Positions 35,011 through 43,546 of a stretch of 64,000 nt of DNA are shown here, piece after piece. This DNA comes from an uncultured Alistipes sp. (GTDB taxonomy: Bacteria; Bacteroidota; Bacteroidia; Bacteroidales; Rikenellaceae). Numbering within the stretch: position 1 is the first letter of the stretch; every line of letters starts with the position of its first letter. Under the pieces are notes generated by a model, which worked only from the letters and a program-made list of their open reading frames with translations, searched no databases and had not been told where the DNA came from. Where the stretch lies: NCBI GenBank assembly GCA_947177225.1, contig CAMWTS010000004.1, forward strand, positions 1 through 64,000, written 5' to 3'. A program made the position numbers and the translations under genes.

Positions 35011-35490
35011 ATGCAGAGAACAGCTCTTTTTCCCGGTTCGTTCGATCCGTTTACTCGCGGACATGCCGCTGTGGTCGATGAGGCTCTGGCACTGTTCGAT
35101 CGTGTTGTCATAGCCGTCGGACATAATTTGAACAAGCGCGGTCTGCTCGATGTCGACAATCGCCGCCGACTCATCGAGCAGGTCTATTCGGGCGAGCCGC
35201 GTGTGGAGGTGACCGTCTACTCGACCCTAACGGGCGACGAGGCGCGCCGTGTGGGAGCCGATGCCATTATCCGCAGTGTGCGTACTGCGACCGACTTCGA
35301 GTATGAACGCACCATTGCGCAGGCCAACCGGCGGCTGTTTCCGGAGTTGCGCAGCGTGCTGCTGATGGTGTCGCCGGAGCTGTCCGATATCTCGTCGTCG
35401 CTGGTGCGCGAGTTGATGGCTTTCGGCCGCGATGTCGACTCTCTGATGCCCGACGGTATACGCATAGAGAATTATTTGACAAACGAATAG
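35011..35490 (+). CDS. coaD: Phosphopantetheine adenylyltransferase
   Basis: Transfers AMP from ATP to 4'-phosphopantetheine, the penultimate step of coenzyme A synthesis. 159 residues, the usual length. The nucleotidyltransferase motif is [15 protein letters not shown], with the TRGH form of the (T/H)xGH signature, and the C-terminal [10 protein letters not shown] loop is intact. The reading frame stays open upstream, but family comparison puts the start at [11 protein letters not shown]. lpxD follows 11 bases later. Confidence 0.95.
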   Translation: MQRTALFPGSFDPFTRGHAAVVDEALALFDRVVIAVGHNLNKRGLLDVDNRRRLIEQVYSGEPRVEVTVYSTLTGDEARRVGADAIIRSVRTATDFEYERTIAQANRRLFPELRSVLLMVSPELSDISSSLVRELMAFGRDVDSLMPDGIRIENYLTNE

Positions 35491-35501
35491 ATATTGAAAT
35501 T

Positions 35502-36527
35502 ATGGAATTTACAGCAGAGATGATCGCCGGCCTGGTAGACGGCGTGATCGTCGGAGACAAGAGCGCCAAGGTGTGCACCGTCGGTTCGATCGACGGCGGC
35601 CGCGAGGGTGCGCTGGCCTATCTCACCAATCCCAAGTACGAGCAGTTCGTCTATACTTCGAAGGCTTCGGTCATATTGGTCGACAAGGAGTTCGAGCCCA
35701 AGCAACCCGTTGCGGCGACGCTGATTAAGGTGGCCGACGTGGGAGCCTGCGTGCTGTCGCTGTTGGAGATGTACAATGCGGCGCGTCCGCGCAAGACGGG
35801 CATCTCGCGCATGGCATCGATCGACGAGCGAGCCGAGGTGGGCGACGACTGCTATGTGGGCGACTTCACCGTCATCGAGGCCGGTGCCAAGGTGGGTCGC
35901 GGTTGCCAGATATATCCCCAGTGCTACATCGGCGACGGTGTGGTCGTGGGCGAGGGTACGAAGATCTATCCCGGCGTGAAGATATACGAAGGCTGCCGCG
36001 TGGGCAGCAACTGCATCATACATTCGGGTGCTGTGATCGGTGCCGACGGATTCGGTTTCGCTCCGAAGCCCGACGGTACTTTCGCCAAGATCCCGCAGCT
36101 GGGCAACGTCGTAATCGAGGACAATGTGGAGATCGGTGCCAATACATGTATCGACCGCGCCAAGACCGAGTCGACCATAATCCGCAGCGGCGTGAAGCTC
36201 GACAATCTCATACAGATCGGTCACAACGTCGAGATCGGTGCCAATACCGTGTCGTCGGCGCAGATGGGTATCGCCGGTACCTCTAAGATAGGTTCCAACT
36301 GCTTCGTGGCGGGGCAGGTGGGCATCGCCGACCATGTCACGATCGGCAACGGCGTGCGCATAGGCTCCAAGTCGGGCATCGACAAGAATGTGCCCGACGG
36401 AGAGATACGCTTCGGCTATCCCGCGCTGCCCGGCATGCAGTATCATCGCTCGTTCGCCGTGTTCCGCCGCCTGCCTGACTTGGAGGCCAAGGTGCGCGAG
36501 CTGGACAAGAAGTTGACGAAAGAGTAG
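35502..36527 (+). CDS. lpxD: UDP-3-O-acylglucosamine N-acyltransferase
   Basis: Adds the N-linked 3-hydroxyacyl chain to UDP-3-O-acyl-glucosamine in lipid A synthesis. 341 residues. The N-terminal uridine-binding domain is followed by a left-handed beta-helix of hexapeptide repeats (for example [22 protein letters not shown]) and a C-terminal helix. The catalytic His region is [10 protein letters not shown]. It is not beside lpxC or lpxA, the usual partners, but clustered with coaD and ruvC. Confidence 0.95.
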   Translation: MEFTAEMIAGLVDGVIVGDKSAKVCTVGSIDGGREGALAYLTNPKYEQFVYTSKASVILVDKEFEPKQPVAATLIKVADVGACVLSLLEMYNAARPRKTGISRMASIDERAEVGDDCYVGDFTVIEAGAKVGRGCQIYPQCYIGDGVVVGEGTKIYPGVKIYEGCRVGSNCIIHSGAVIGADGFGFAPKPDGTFAKIPQLGNVVIEDNVEIGANTCIDRAKTESTIIRSGVKLDNLIQIGHNVEIGANTVSSAQMGIAGTSKIGSNCFVAGQVGIADHVTIGNGVRIGSKSGIDKNVPDGEIRFGYPALPGMQYHRSFAVFRRLPDLEAKVRELDKKLTKE

Positions 36528-36542
36528 GACAGCGCGCGATCG

Positions 36543-37148
36543 ATGGAGAGAGGCTTGCGCATAATGGGGATCGATCCGGGAACCAACTATATGGGTTACG
36601 GTGTGATCGAGATCGTCGACGGCCGGCCGCATGCGGTGGTCATCGGTGAGATCGATCTTCACAAGATCAAGGATCCCTATGAGAAGTTGCGTTACATCTT
36701 CGAGCGCGTGCGCACGCTCGTCGAGGAGTATGCGCCCGGCGAGGTGGCTTTCGAATCGCCGTTCTTCGGCGAAAATGTGCAGAGCATGCTCAAATTGGGA
36801 CGAGCTCAGGGGGTGGCCATAGCTGCCGCACTGAGTGCACGGGTCGGCATAACCGAGTATGCTCCTACGCGTATCAAGCAGGCCATCACCGGTCGGGGTG
36901 CAGCCACCAAGGAACAGGTGGCGCAGATGATAAATTCCATTCTGCACACCGATTACCACCCTCGCAAGCTCGATGCCACCGACGGCATGGCTGTTGCTCT
37001 GTGTCATTTCTTTACGACCTCCAACCCGATAACCCGCGCCATGGGCGGCGAGCGCAAAAAGGGGCTGGGCGGCGACAGCAAGTCGCGGCGTGGCAGCAGC
37101 TCGTGGGAGAGTTTCGCAAGGAGCAATCCCGATAGGGTGAAGGATTGA
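36543..37148 (+). CDS. ruvC: Holliday junction resolvase RuvC
   Basis: Cuts four-way junctions made in recombination, working with RuvAB. 201 residues, somewhat longer than E. coli because of a Gly/Ser/Lys-rich C-terminal tail (about 172-201). The RNase H-like acidic residues are in MGIDPGTNYMGYG (first Asp), AFESPFFGENVQSM (Glu) and DATDGMAVALCH (final Asp pair). It lies 15 bases after lpxD. Confidence 0.95.
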   Translation: MERGLRIMGIDPGTNYMGYGVIEIVDGRPHAVVIGEIDLHKIKDPYEKLRYIFERVRTLVEEYAPGEVAFESPFFGENVQSMLKLGRAQGVAIAAALSARVGITEYAPTRIKQAITGRGAATKEQVAQMINSILHTDYHPRKLDATDGMAVALCHFFTTSNPITRAMGGERKKGLGGDSKSRRGSSSWESFARSNPDRVKD

Positions 37149-37180
37149 CGAAACATAAAAACATACTTATATATAATACT

Positions 37181-38266
37181 ATGAAAAAAATTCTGACTGT
37201 CGCATGCTGCCTTTCGATGTTGGCCGCATGCGGAACAAAAGACAAGAAAGCCGGCGAAAACTTCAAGATCGACGGTGATTTTACGGCTATGACCGAAGGC
37301 GTCAATCCAGGCGACACGGTGCGTCTGTTCAATATCTACGACCGCAATGACATTCTGGCCGAGACCGTGATGGGCGAGGATATGACATTCTCTTTGGAGG
37401 GCAGTGTCAAGCAGCCCTGTTTGGCTGTGGTTACGGTTGCTGGCAACCGCCTTGCAAACGTAGCTTTGGAGGGTAGCGATGTGGTTGTGGCCTACGATGT
37501 CGATAACCGCAATATAGATGTTACCGGATCGTACACCAACGAGAATATCGGCAAGTACGACGATGAGATTTTCGCCATCTACGGAGAGTTGCAGACGGCC
37601 GATGACGAGGAGCAGGCCGAGGAGATCATCGAGCGTATGAAGGCGGTTATGTATAATGCCGTCGTGGAGAACAAAGACAACCTCCTGGGTGTCGTGATGT
37701 TGGAGGGCTATTATGCGCAGTTCGCCGAGCCGGAAGAGATTCTTGCCGCTATCGATCAGCTGTCGGCTCCCCTGCAAGAGATGAAGGGCGTCGAGCGTCT
37801 TGCCATGCTCAGCAACAATGCCAAGAATGCCGAGGTTGGTGCCAAGCTGGTAGATATCAAACTTACCGACACCGAGGGTCGCGAGGTGGCCGTATCGGAG
37901 TTGATTGCCCAGGGCAAATGGGTGCTCGTCGATTTCTGGGCTACATGGTGCGGTCCTTGCCGCGGAGAGATCCCTCATCTGGTCGAGGCCTACAAGACTT
38001 TTGCTCCCAAGGGATTGGAGATCTATGGCATCACGCTCGATCGTCCGGGCAGTGAGCAGAAGTGGAAGACCTTTGTCGAGGAGAACGATATGACGTGGGT
38101 AAACGTATGGGGCTATGTCGGCGACGAGTGCAAAGCGGCCGAGCTTTACAACGTCCGCTCTATCCCCACCAACTTCCTCTTCTCGCCCGAGGGTATTCTC
38201 GTTGCCAAGAACCTGCGCGGTGAAGAAATAGAGACGATTCTTGCCGAACATATGCTGGGTGAGTAA
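37181..38266 (+). CDS. TlpA/ResA-like thioredoxin lipoprotein
   Basis: 361 residues. The lipobox is MLAACGT (Cys about 17). A DUF4369-like N-terminal domain follows (about 30-130), then a helical section and a C-terminal thioredoxin fold with the redox motif WATWCGPC. Such proteins reduce disulfides of apocytochromes or other exported proteins on the periplasmic side. The frame extends 12 codons further up, but the signal peptide begins at MKKILTVACC. It ends with a strong terminator. Confidence 0.9.
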   Translation: MKKILTVACCLSMLAACGTKDKKAGENFKIDGDFTAMTEGVNPGDTVRLFNIYDRNDILAETVMGEDMTFSLEGSVKQPCLAVVTVAGNRLANVALEGSDVVVAYDVDNRNIDVTGSYTNENIGKYDDEIFAIYGELQTADDEEQAEEIIERMKAVMYNAVVENKDNLLGVVMLEGYYAQFAEPEEILAAIDQLSAPLQEMKGVERLAMLSNNAKNAEVGAKLVDIKLTDTEGREVAVSELIAQGKWVLVDFWATWCGPCRGEIPHLVEAYKTFAPKGLEIYGITLDRPGSEQKWKTFVEENDMTWVNVWGYVGDECKAAELYNVRSIPTNFLFSPEGILVAKNLRGEEIETILAEHMLGE

Positions 38267-38291
38267 TCTTTTGACAAATAGCAGTATACGC

Positions 38292-38320
38292 AAGCGGCGC
38301 CATTCGGAGCCGCTTTTTTT
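38292..38320 (+). terminator. Terminator of the TlpA-like gene
   Basis: AAGCGGCGCC / GGAGCCGCTT (one mismatch) with a 4-nt loop, then a run of T. Confidence 0.9.
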
Positions 38321-38352
38321 GCGAAATTTTTTTGAAAATTTTTGTAAAAATA

Positions 38353-38384
38353 TTTGCACGAACGAAAAATTCGCCGTACATTTG
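38353..38384 (+). promoter_or_regulatory. Promoter of tRNA-Arg
   Basis: TTTG (38353-38356), 20-nt spacer, TACATTTG (38377-38384). A full match to the Bacteroidota -33/-7 consensus 23 nt before the tRNA. Confidence 0.85.
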
Positions 38385-38407
38385 CACACGCAAAAGCGAA
38401 AGAGAAT

Positions 38408-38484
38408 GGCTCCGTAGCTCAACTGAATAGAGTACTTGACTACGGATCAAGCGGTTACAGGTTTGAATCCTGTCGGAGTCACCA
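38408..38484 (+). tRNA. tRNA-Arg (anticodon ACG)
   Basis: Cloverleaf with acceptor GGCTCCG / CGGAGTC (one G-T pair), anticodon stem CTTGA / TCAAG, loop CTACGGA (anticodon ACG) and a CCA end encoded in the gene. The wobble A would be deaminated to inosine by TadA. Confidence 0.94.
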
Positions 38485-38518
38485 AGAGGTTATCGATCGA
38501 TAACCTCTTTTCTTTTTA
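38485..38518 (+). terminator. Terminator of tRNA-Arg
   Basis: AGAGGTTATCG / CGATAACCTCT with a 2-nt gap in the centre, followed by TTTTCTTTTTATTTTT. It begins on the base after the CCA end. Confidence 0.88.
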
Positions 38519-38538
38519 TTTTTCGTGAAAAGACTTTC

Positions 38539-38997
38539 TTTTCCATGAAAAGCCGTCATTTGCTTCCGCGCGCTCGTTCGTCCGAATAGGCAGTACGCCA
38601 GTACAGCCTATCCGTCCTCACATCGTTTGCGTTGCAACTAACAGCTTTTGATGAAAAAGTGGTTTGTGGTTCTTGGGTTGTTTTCCGTGGAAAGCCGCTA
38701 TTTGCTTCCGCGCACTCGTTCTGTCATTCTGAGGAGCGGCCAATGGTCGCGACGTGAGAATCTCTATTGTGTCGCCGTGCTTGTGCGGCCAATGCACTTT
38801 CGAGCCGCGGGACTCCCACGTCGCAGTCTACGACTGCTCCTCGGAGTGACAATTCAGAAGAGCCCCCGTCGCAACAGTGTTGTTCCTCGGAGTGACAATT
38901 ACCGCTGTCGAGACTCTCACGGTCGGGCATATTAAACAGGTCGGCGCGGACAAATCTTGTCTGTCCGCGCCGAAACCTATGTCGAGAGTCGTATACG
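38539..38997 (+). repeat. Repeat cluster between tRNA-Arg and the GH127 gene
   Basis: No gene. 38539-38659 is a long palindromic element (outer arms TTTTCCATGAAAAGCCGTC and AGCTTTTGATGAAAAA, inner hairpin GAATAGGCAGTAC / GTACAGCCTATCC). A half copy of it starts at 38680 and runs into a REPIN-like element at 38722-38851 (left hairpin GCGGCC-AAT-GGTCGC, right hairpin GCAGTC-TAC-GACTGC). A further right half-unit ends at 38897. The composite order is repeated at 49.6-50.1 kb. Confidence 0.8.
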
Positions 38998-41100
38998 CTA
39001 TTCGGCGTATGTCGGGAATATGGTCAGTCGAAGGGTAGTGCTGCCGTAGGGCACCAGTTCGATGAAGCGCGGTTGCTCGTCAGGCGTAGCTACACTGCCG
39101 GGCAAAGCCGGAGTGAAACGGTCGTCGACCAGAGTCCAGCCGGCAACCTCCACCACCGGGATCGATATAGTGACGGGCGACTGTCCGGGATCGAACGGGA
39201 AGCCGTCGGTGGCGTGATGCTTGACCTCGATGCAATCGAGTGCATCGGTGGCAATGGCGTAGTTCCACTTGCCGGCCGGCGTCATGTTCCAGCTCTTGAA
39301 ATCGGGATTGCCCGATACCTTGCCTGCCAGATTGTCGTAGATTTGTGTATCCTCCTCCACGTTGGCCTCGATGGGGTAGGAGTATACTATCGGACCGCGC
39401 TCGATGTGGAGTCCGCCGGCAGGATTTCGGCACACGTTCATCTGCATCGGCAGCTCGACTGTAAATACCTCGCCCGAGTGCCATTCGCGGCTGACGGTCT
39501 TGAATCCGGCCTCCTCTGCCGTACACCACTCAGGAATACGATATGTGAAGTTCATGGCATATTTGCCGTCGAGTTTTTTGCCATCTTTGTAGAAGTTGAA
39601 TACGAAGTCGATCTTCTCCTCGAACGGATAGGCGGTCTTCTCCTCGATGTGCACCGTCACGCCGTCGGCCAAGGCGTATTCTACTGCGCTCGGGCCATAC
39701 AGTGCGGCAACGGGTTGTCCCTCCGCATCTTTGAGCCACATGCGGGCTGCGTAGTTGGGCATGTAGCGGTGGAGGTTGCCTATGCAGCACTCGGTCTCGT
39801 GTATCGGGCGATATGCCATCCACGTGAGTCCGTATTTGAATTCGTTGTGGTTGGAGTTGCCTGTGGCGATGAACTGATTGGGGCAAGAGAAATACTGCAT
39901 GCTCTTGAAATCCTTGGTGATGGCTCCGAGTGCGGCGTTGAATATCGCTTTCTCTATGCGGTCGGCCCATCGGGCGTCGCCCGTAGCCATCAGGAAGTAG
40001 CCTATGCTCCACGTGTAGTCGCTGATGTCGCATGTCTCGTGGCTGGCCAGAGCGTCGTTGCCGGCAAGTGCCTCCGAGCTGGAATTCACTCCGTCGACAA
40101 GCATGTTGTCGCGTTCCATCTTATAGTCGGCATTGAGGGCGGCACGCAAATACTCCTCATTGCCGGTGTATTGGTAGAGCAGTACCGGCACCTTCATAAG
40201 CTCGTTCATCGTTACGCCGTGCATGTGCAGCTCCGACTCGTCGAGGCAGTTCTCCTGGGTCAGCTCCGATCCGTTCTGTGCCCATGCCTGTTGGGCGAGT
40301 GACAGAAGTCGTGGATTTTGTGTGATCGCGTAGGTCCAGAGTATGCCTTCGACGTTGACTACGAATCGGTTGCGTCCCATCTCCTCGACCGTATACGACA
40401 GATAGTGGCGTTCAAGTGCTGCGGGAATACGCTCGTCGCCCGTGGCTTCGTAATAGGCCTTCATGGCGCGGAAGAATACCGCGAACGGCCATGCCATCGA
40501 CTTCACGTCGGCGCCCAGACGACCTTCGGGACGATCTTGCGAGTTGATCCATAATTGCATCTCTGCCTCCTTGCGGAAGTGTCTCATGCGAGCCTGCGCC
40601 TTGGGATCTTCCGATACCTCGGCCGTGAAGCGCGGACTCTTGCGCAACATCTCCTCTATATCGGCTTCGTCGTATGGAACACCCACCTTGGCCGGCAGCG
40701 GGTGGTCGAGCACCCAGTCGATATTTTCCTGTGTGATGTCCAGCAGGTTTTTATCGTCGAGCAGGTAGCCCAGTCGCGTCAGACCGTCGATGTAGTAGGC
40801 TGTTTGCTCGTAACGCCACCAGTCGGAACCGCGACTCTCCGAGTCGCGTTCGAGCTCTCCCACCCACAGGTCGGAGTCGAACGGATAGGACATAGCCTCG
40901 GGGTGGCTTGTAAGACCGTTGTTCTGACGCACGAGAATCTCTTTGAGCCAGCCTTCGGGCGTAATGTCGGCATGCAGACCGTCGGTGAATACGGCATACG
41001 GAGCCATGGGTACCTCTGCCGACTTGATCTTCGGCGCATCGCTGCCGCATGCTGTGGCGGCAAAGGCTGCGAAGCATAAGGTAAACAGTTTGTAGTTCAT
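38998..41100 (-). CDS. GH127-type beta-L-arabinofuranosidase-like lipoprotein
   Basis: 700 residues of the DUF1680/GH127 superfamily, which removes beta-L-arabinofuranose from plant glycans or glycoproteins. Lipobox at Cys18. The catalytic part is an (alpha/alpha)6 barrel followed by beta domains. GH127 enzymes use a Zn-bound cysteine nucleophile with a Glu-x-Cys and Cys-Cys ligand set. Here these appear as HETCDIS (Glu355, Cys357) and ETECCIGN (Cys438, Cys439), so the active site is complete. It is the last gene of a minus-strand run after the 2-hydroxyacid dehydrogenase gene, 26 bases apart. Sugar specificity is not certain because sister families GH146 and GH142 share the motif region. Confidence 0.88.
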   Translation of the reverse strand: MNYKLFTLCFAAFAATACGSDAPKIKSAEVPMAPYAVFTDGLHADITPEGWLKEILVRQNNGLTSHPEAMSYPFDSDLWVGELERDSESRGSDWWRYEQTAYYIDGLTRLGYLLDDKNLLDITQENIDWVLDHPLPAKVGVPYDEADIEEMLRKSPRFTAEVSEDPKAQARMRHFRKEAEMQLWINSQDRPEGRLGADVKSMAWPFAVFFRAMKAYYEATGDERIPAALERHYLSYTVEEMGRNRFVVNVEGILWTYAITQNPRLLSLAQQAWAQNGSELTQENCLDESELHMHGVTMNELMKVPVLLYQYTGNEEYLRAALNADYKMERDNMLVDGVNSSSEALAGNDALASHETCDISDYTWSIGYFLMATGDARWADRIEKAIFNAALGAITKDFKSMQYFSCPNQFIATGNSNHNEFKYGLTWMAYRPIHETECCIGNLHRYMPNYAARMWLKDAEGQPVAALYGPSAVEYALADGVTVHIEEKTAYPFEEKIDFVFNFYKDGKKLDGKYAMNFTYRIPEWCTAEEAGFKTVSREWHSGEVFTVELPMQMNVCRNPAGGLHIERGPIVYSYPIEANVEEDTQIYDNLAGKVSGNPDFKSWNMTPAGKWNYAIATDALDCIEVKHHATDGFPFDPGQSPVTISIPVVEVAGWTLVDDRFTPALPGSVATPDEQPRFIELVPYGSTTLRLTIFPTYAE

Positions 41101-41126
41101 CGTTTTATGATTTTAGGTAATATGTG

Positions 41127-42059
41127 TTATCGGGTCATGTAGTCGCGTATGTTGTCGGCGATGCACTCTATGAGCCGGTCGATGGCTTCGGCCGACGACC
41201 ATGCGTTGTGGGGTGAGGCCAACAGCTTGTAGGGATCGCGCAGCGAGTAGAGAGGCGATTGGCGCAGCGGTTCGCTCGTGAAGACATCGAGTGCCGCTCC
41301 TGCTATCAGGTTGTTGTCGAGAGCCTCGGCAAGAGCCGTTTCGTCGATTATGCCGCCGCGTGCTACGTTTATCAGAATGGCCGAGGGTCGCATCTTGGCC
41401 AGTTCGGCAGCCCCGATCAGGTTGCGTGTGCGCTCGTTAAGGGGCGAGTGTACCGATACTATGTCTGCCCAGCCGAGCAGCTCGTCGAGTGTCATGCGCT
41501 TGTACTCCTCCTTGCGCTCGACGCCCGATGTCGAGAAATAGGCCACCTCGCAGCCGAATGCCGTGGCCAGACGTGCCACTTCGCGTCCGATGTTGCCCAG
41601 GCCGATTATGCCCCATCTCTTGCCGCGTATCTGCCGCGTGGGACGATCGTAACAGAACATGCGGTCGGCCGAGGCATATGCTCCGCTTTTGAAATAACGG
41701 TCGTAGTAGACCACCTCGCGACTCAGTGCCAAGGCCGAGCACAGCGTGGTCTCGGCAACCGAGTATGTGGAGTATCCCACAGCGTTGCGCACCTCGATGC
41801 CAGCCTCAGCTGCTGCGTTGAGATCGATGTTGTTCATGCCTGTGGCAGCTACGCATATCAGTTTCAGATCGGGCAGGCGACGCATGGCTTCGGCGTCGAT
41901 TACCACCTTGTTGGATATGGCCACTTCGGCTCCTTGCAGACGCTCGACTACATCTTCGGTCGATGTGTTGTCGTAACCGGTGTATTGGCCTTGCGAGGTG
42001 ACGGCCGACAAGTCGCGACCGCAAATGCTGTACTCGTCGAGAAAGACTATCTTCTTCAT
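41127..42059 (-). CDS. D-2-hydroxyacid dehydrogenase
   Basis: 310 residues, NAD(P)-dependent, reducing 2-oxoacids to D-2-hydroxyacids or the reverse. The Rossmann motif is GIIGLGNIGREVARLA. The catalytic triad residues are Arg in NVARGGIIDE, a Glu in the following helix, and His in SPHNAW. The C-terminus returns to the substrate domain. Closest in appearance to glycerate/phosphoglycerate-type members. The frame is open 46 codons upstream, but the family N-terminus is MKKIVFLDEYSICGRDL. Confidence 0.9.
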   Translation of the reverse strand: MKKIVFLDEYSICGRDLSAVTSQGQYTGYDNTSTEDVVERLQGAEVAISNKVVIDAEAMRRLPDLKLICVAATGMNNIDLNAAAEAGIEVRNAVGYSTYSVAETTLCSALALSREVVYYDRYFKSGAYASADRMFCYDRPTRQIRGKRWGIIGLGNIGREVARLATAFGCEVAYFSTSGVERKEEYKRMTLDELLGWADIVSVHSPLNERTRNLIGAAELAKMRPSAILINVARGGIIDETALAEALDNNLIAGAALDVFTSEPLRQSPLYSLRDPYKLLASPHNAWSSAEAIDRLIECIADNIRDYMTR

Positions 42060-42082
42060 GGTTAGGGTTTTTATTTGTTGTA

Positions 42083-42805
42083 TCAGTTCATTTCGCGTAT
42101 CAAATCGCGCACAACTACCGAGGCGCATCCTATACCGAACATTGCCGGGATATAGGATATTGTGCCGACGTTGGATTTTTTGTTCTGCTCCTGGCACAGA
42201 ATCATGGCTCCTTCGCGTATGGGTTCGGGCGAGAATACGGCTCGGAATCCTGTTCTGATGCCTATTTTGTGGAGCCGTTTGCGCAGCATGTGTGCCAGCG
42301 GACAGTGGTGGGTTTTGGATATGTCCTTGATCTCCATTAATGTGGGATCGGTCTTGGCCCCAGCACCCATCGAGCTGACCAGCGGTATGCCCCTGTCGAG
42401 CGCTCCCTTTATAAGAGCCAGCTTCGGCGAGAGCGTATCGATGGCGTCGACGACGTAGTCGAAATTGTCGGAGTCGAGCAGAGCATCGGTCTCCGCATCT
42501 TTGATATAGCGGTTGACCGCGGTCAGCTGCAATTCGGGATTTATATCGCGCAGCCGTGCGGCGAGCACGTCGCCCTTGGCCATGCCCACGGTGGAGTGGA
42601 GTGCCACGAGCTGCCGGTTGATATTGCTCCGGCTGACCACGTCGGCATCGGCTATGGTCATCTTGCCGACGCCAGCCCGCACGATCATCTCGGCGGCATA
42701 GGCTCCCACGCCGCCAACACCAACCACAAGGACGTTGGCCTCGGCCAGTTGCGACAGTTTCTCTTCTCCCAGAAGTAATTCGGTTCGTTCCAACCAGTTA
42801 TTCAT
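42083..42805 (-). CDS. tcdA: tRNA threonylcarbamoyladenosine dehydratase
   Basis: An E1-like ThiF-fold enzyme that cyclises t6A37 of ANN-decoding tRNAs to ct6A with ATP. 240 residues. The nucleotide motif is VLVVGVGGVGAYAAEM, with RSNINRQLVAL next and the DAIDTLSPKLAL segment after. It overlaps tatD upstream by 8 bases, so the two are translationally linked. Confidence 0.93.
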   Translation of the reverse strand: MNNWLERTELLLGEEKLSQLAEANVLVVGVGGVGAYAAEMIVRAGVGKMTIADADVVSRSNINRQLVALHSTVGMAKGDVLAARLRDINPELQLTAVNRYIKDAETDALLDSDNFDYVVDAIDTLSPKLALIKGALDRGIPLVSSMGAGAKTDPTLMEIKDISKTHHCPLAHMLRKRLHKIGIRTGFRAVFSPEPIREGAMILCQEQNKKSNVGTISYIPAMFGIGCASVVVRDLIREMN

Positions 42806-43385
42806 CTATGCAAAACAGTTTTTTGTAATTGTCCATAATTTGTGCGGCGAGTTGTTCGATGCTCGTCTTACGCTCGCGTGCCACCATGCCATAGATCTCT
42901 TCGATCGTGACGGGGTCGTCGTCGGTTTCGCAGAACACGCTGCCGGCAGGCGTCTGCCGCAGTGCCCGCATGGTCTTGGGCGAACGGAACGTACGCAGTC
43001 CGAACGACAGGAAATACCCCTTGCCGACAGCCGTTGCAGCCTGTTCGGGCGAGCCGATGAACCCGTGGAACACCACTCCCGGCAGATCGTACTCTTTCAG
43101 TATCTCCATGGTCGGCTCGAACGCTCTGACGCAGTGCACTACGACGGGCTTTCTCAGTCGCTGGGCTATGGCGAGCTGCTCGCGGAACAGATGCTGCTGA
43201 ACGCGGCGATCTGCCGCCGCAGCGTAGTCCAGTCCGATCTCGCCGATCATCTCGGCCTGCATCATGGCCTGCATGTCTATCTGCCGTCGGGCGGCATGCC
43301 ACGGGTGTATGCCCGCCTGCGAGGGGCATATCGCGTCCGGGGTCGGACGGTGCGTGTGGATATTTACATACATCTCCGTTGCCAT
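42798..43385 (-). CDS. TatD family metal-dependent hydrolase (short form)
   Basis: 195 residues, shorter than the usual 255-265 of TatD nucleases. The metal ligands appear kept: NIHTHRP, the Glu in GEIGLDYA, the His in VVHCVRAF, the His in VVFHGFIG and the Asp in CETDDDP. The shortening comes from the loops after the first motif. TatD proteins are 3'-5' DNases or deacylases. First gene of the minus-strand run that ends with GH127; a -7 match (TATCTTTG, 43397-43404) sits just upstream. Confidence 0.85.
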   Translation of the reverse strand: MATEMYVNIHTHRPTPDAICPSQAGIHPWHAARRQIDMQAMMQAEMIGEIGLDYAAAADRRVQQHLFREQLAIAQRLRKPVVVHCVRAFEPTMEILKEYDLPGVVFHGFIGSPEQAATAVGKGYFLSFGLRTFRSPKTMRALRQTPAGSVFCETDDDPVTIEEIYGMVARERKTSIEQLAAQIMDNYKKLFCIDE

Positions 43386-43443
43386 GTTTCGATGAACAAA
43401 GATACGAAATTTTGTGCCTGCACGAAAAATATTCCCGCCGATA

Positions 43444-43474
43444 TTGAAAATCCGGGAAATTATTACTATTTTCG
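43444..43474 (+). promoter_or_regulatory. Candidate promoter of the nqr operon
   Basis: TTG (43444-43446), 20-nt spacer, TATTTTCG (43467-43474, one mismatch to TAnnTTTG). It leaves an AU-rich leader of about 70 nt before nqrA. Confidence 0.5.
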
Positions 43475-43546
43475 CACGCGTTTTATAGTGTTAGAAAATT
43501 AACAGACTAACAAATATACTAATTCAATTCATTAACAAACAATTTT

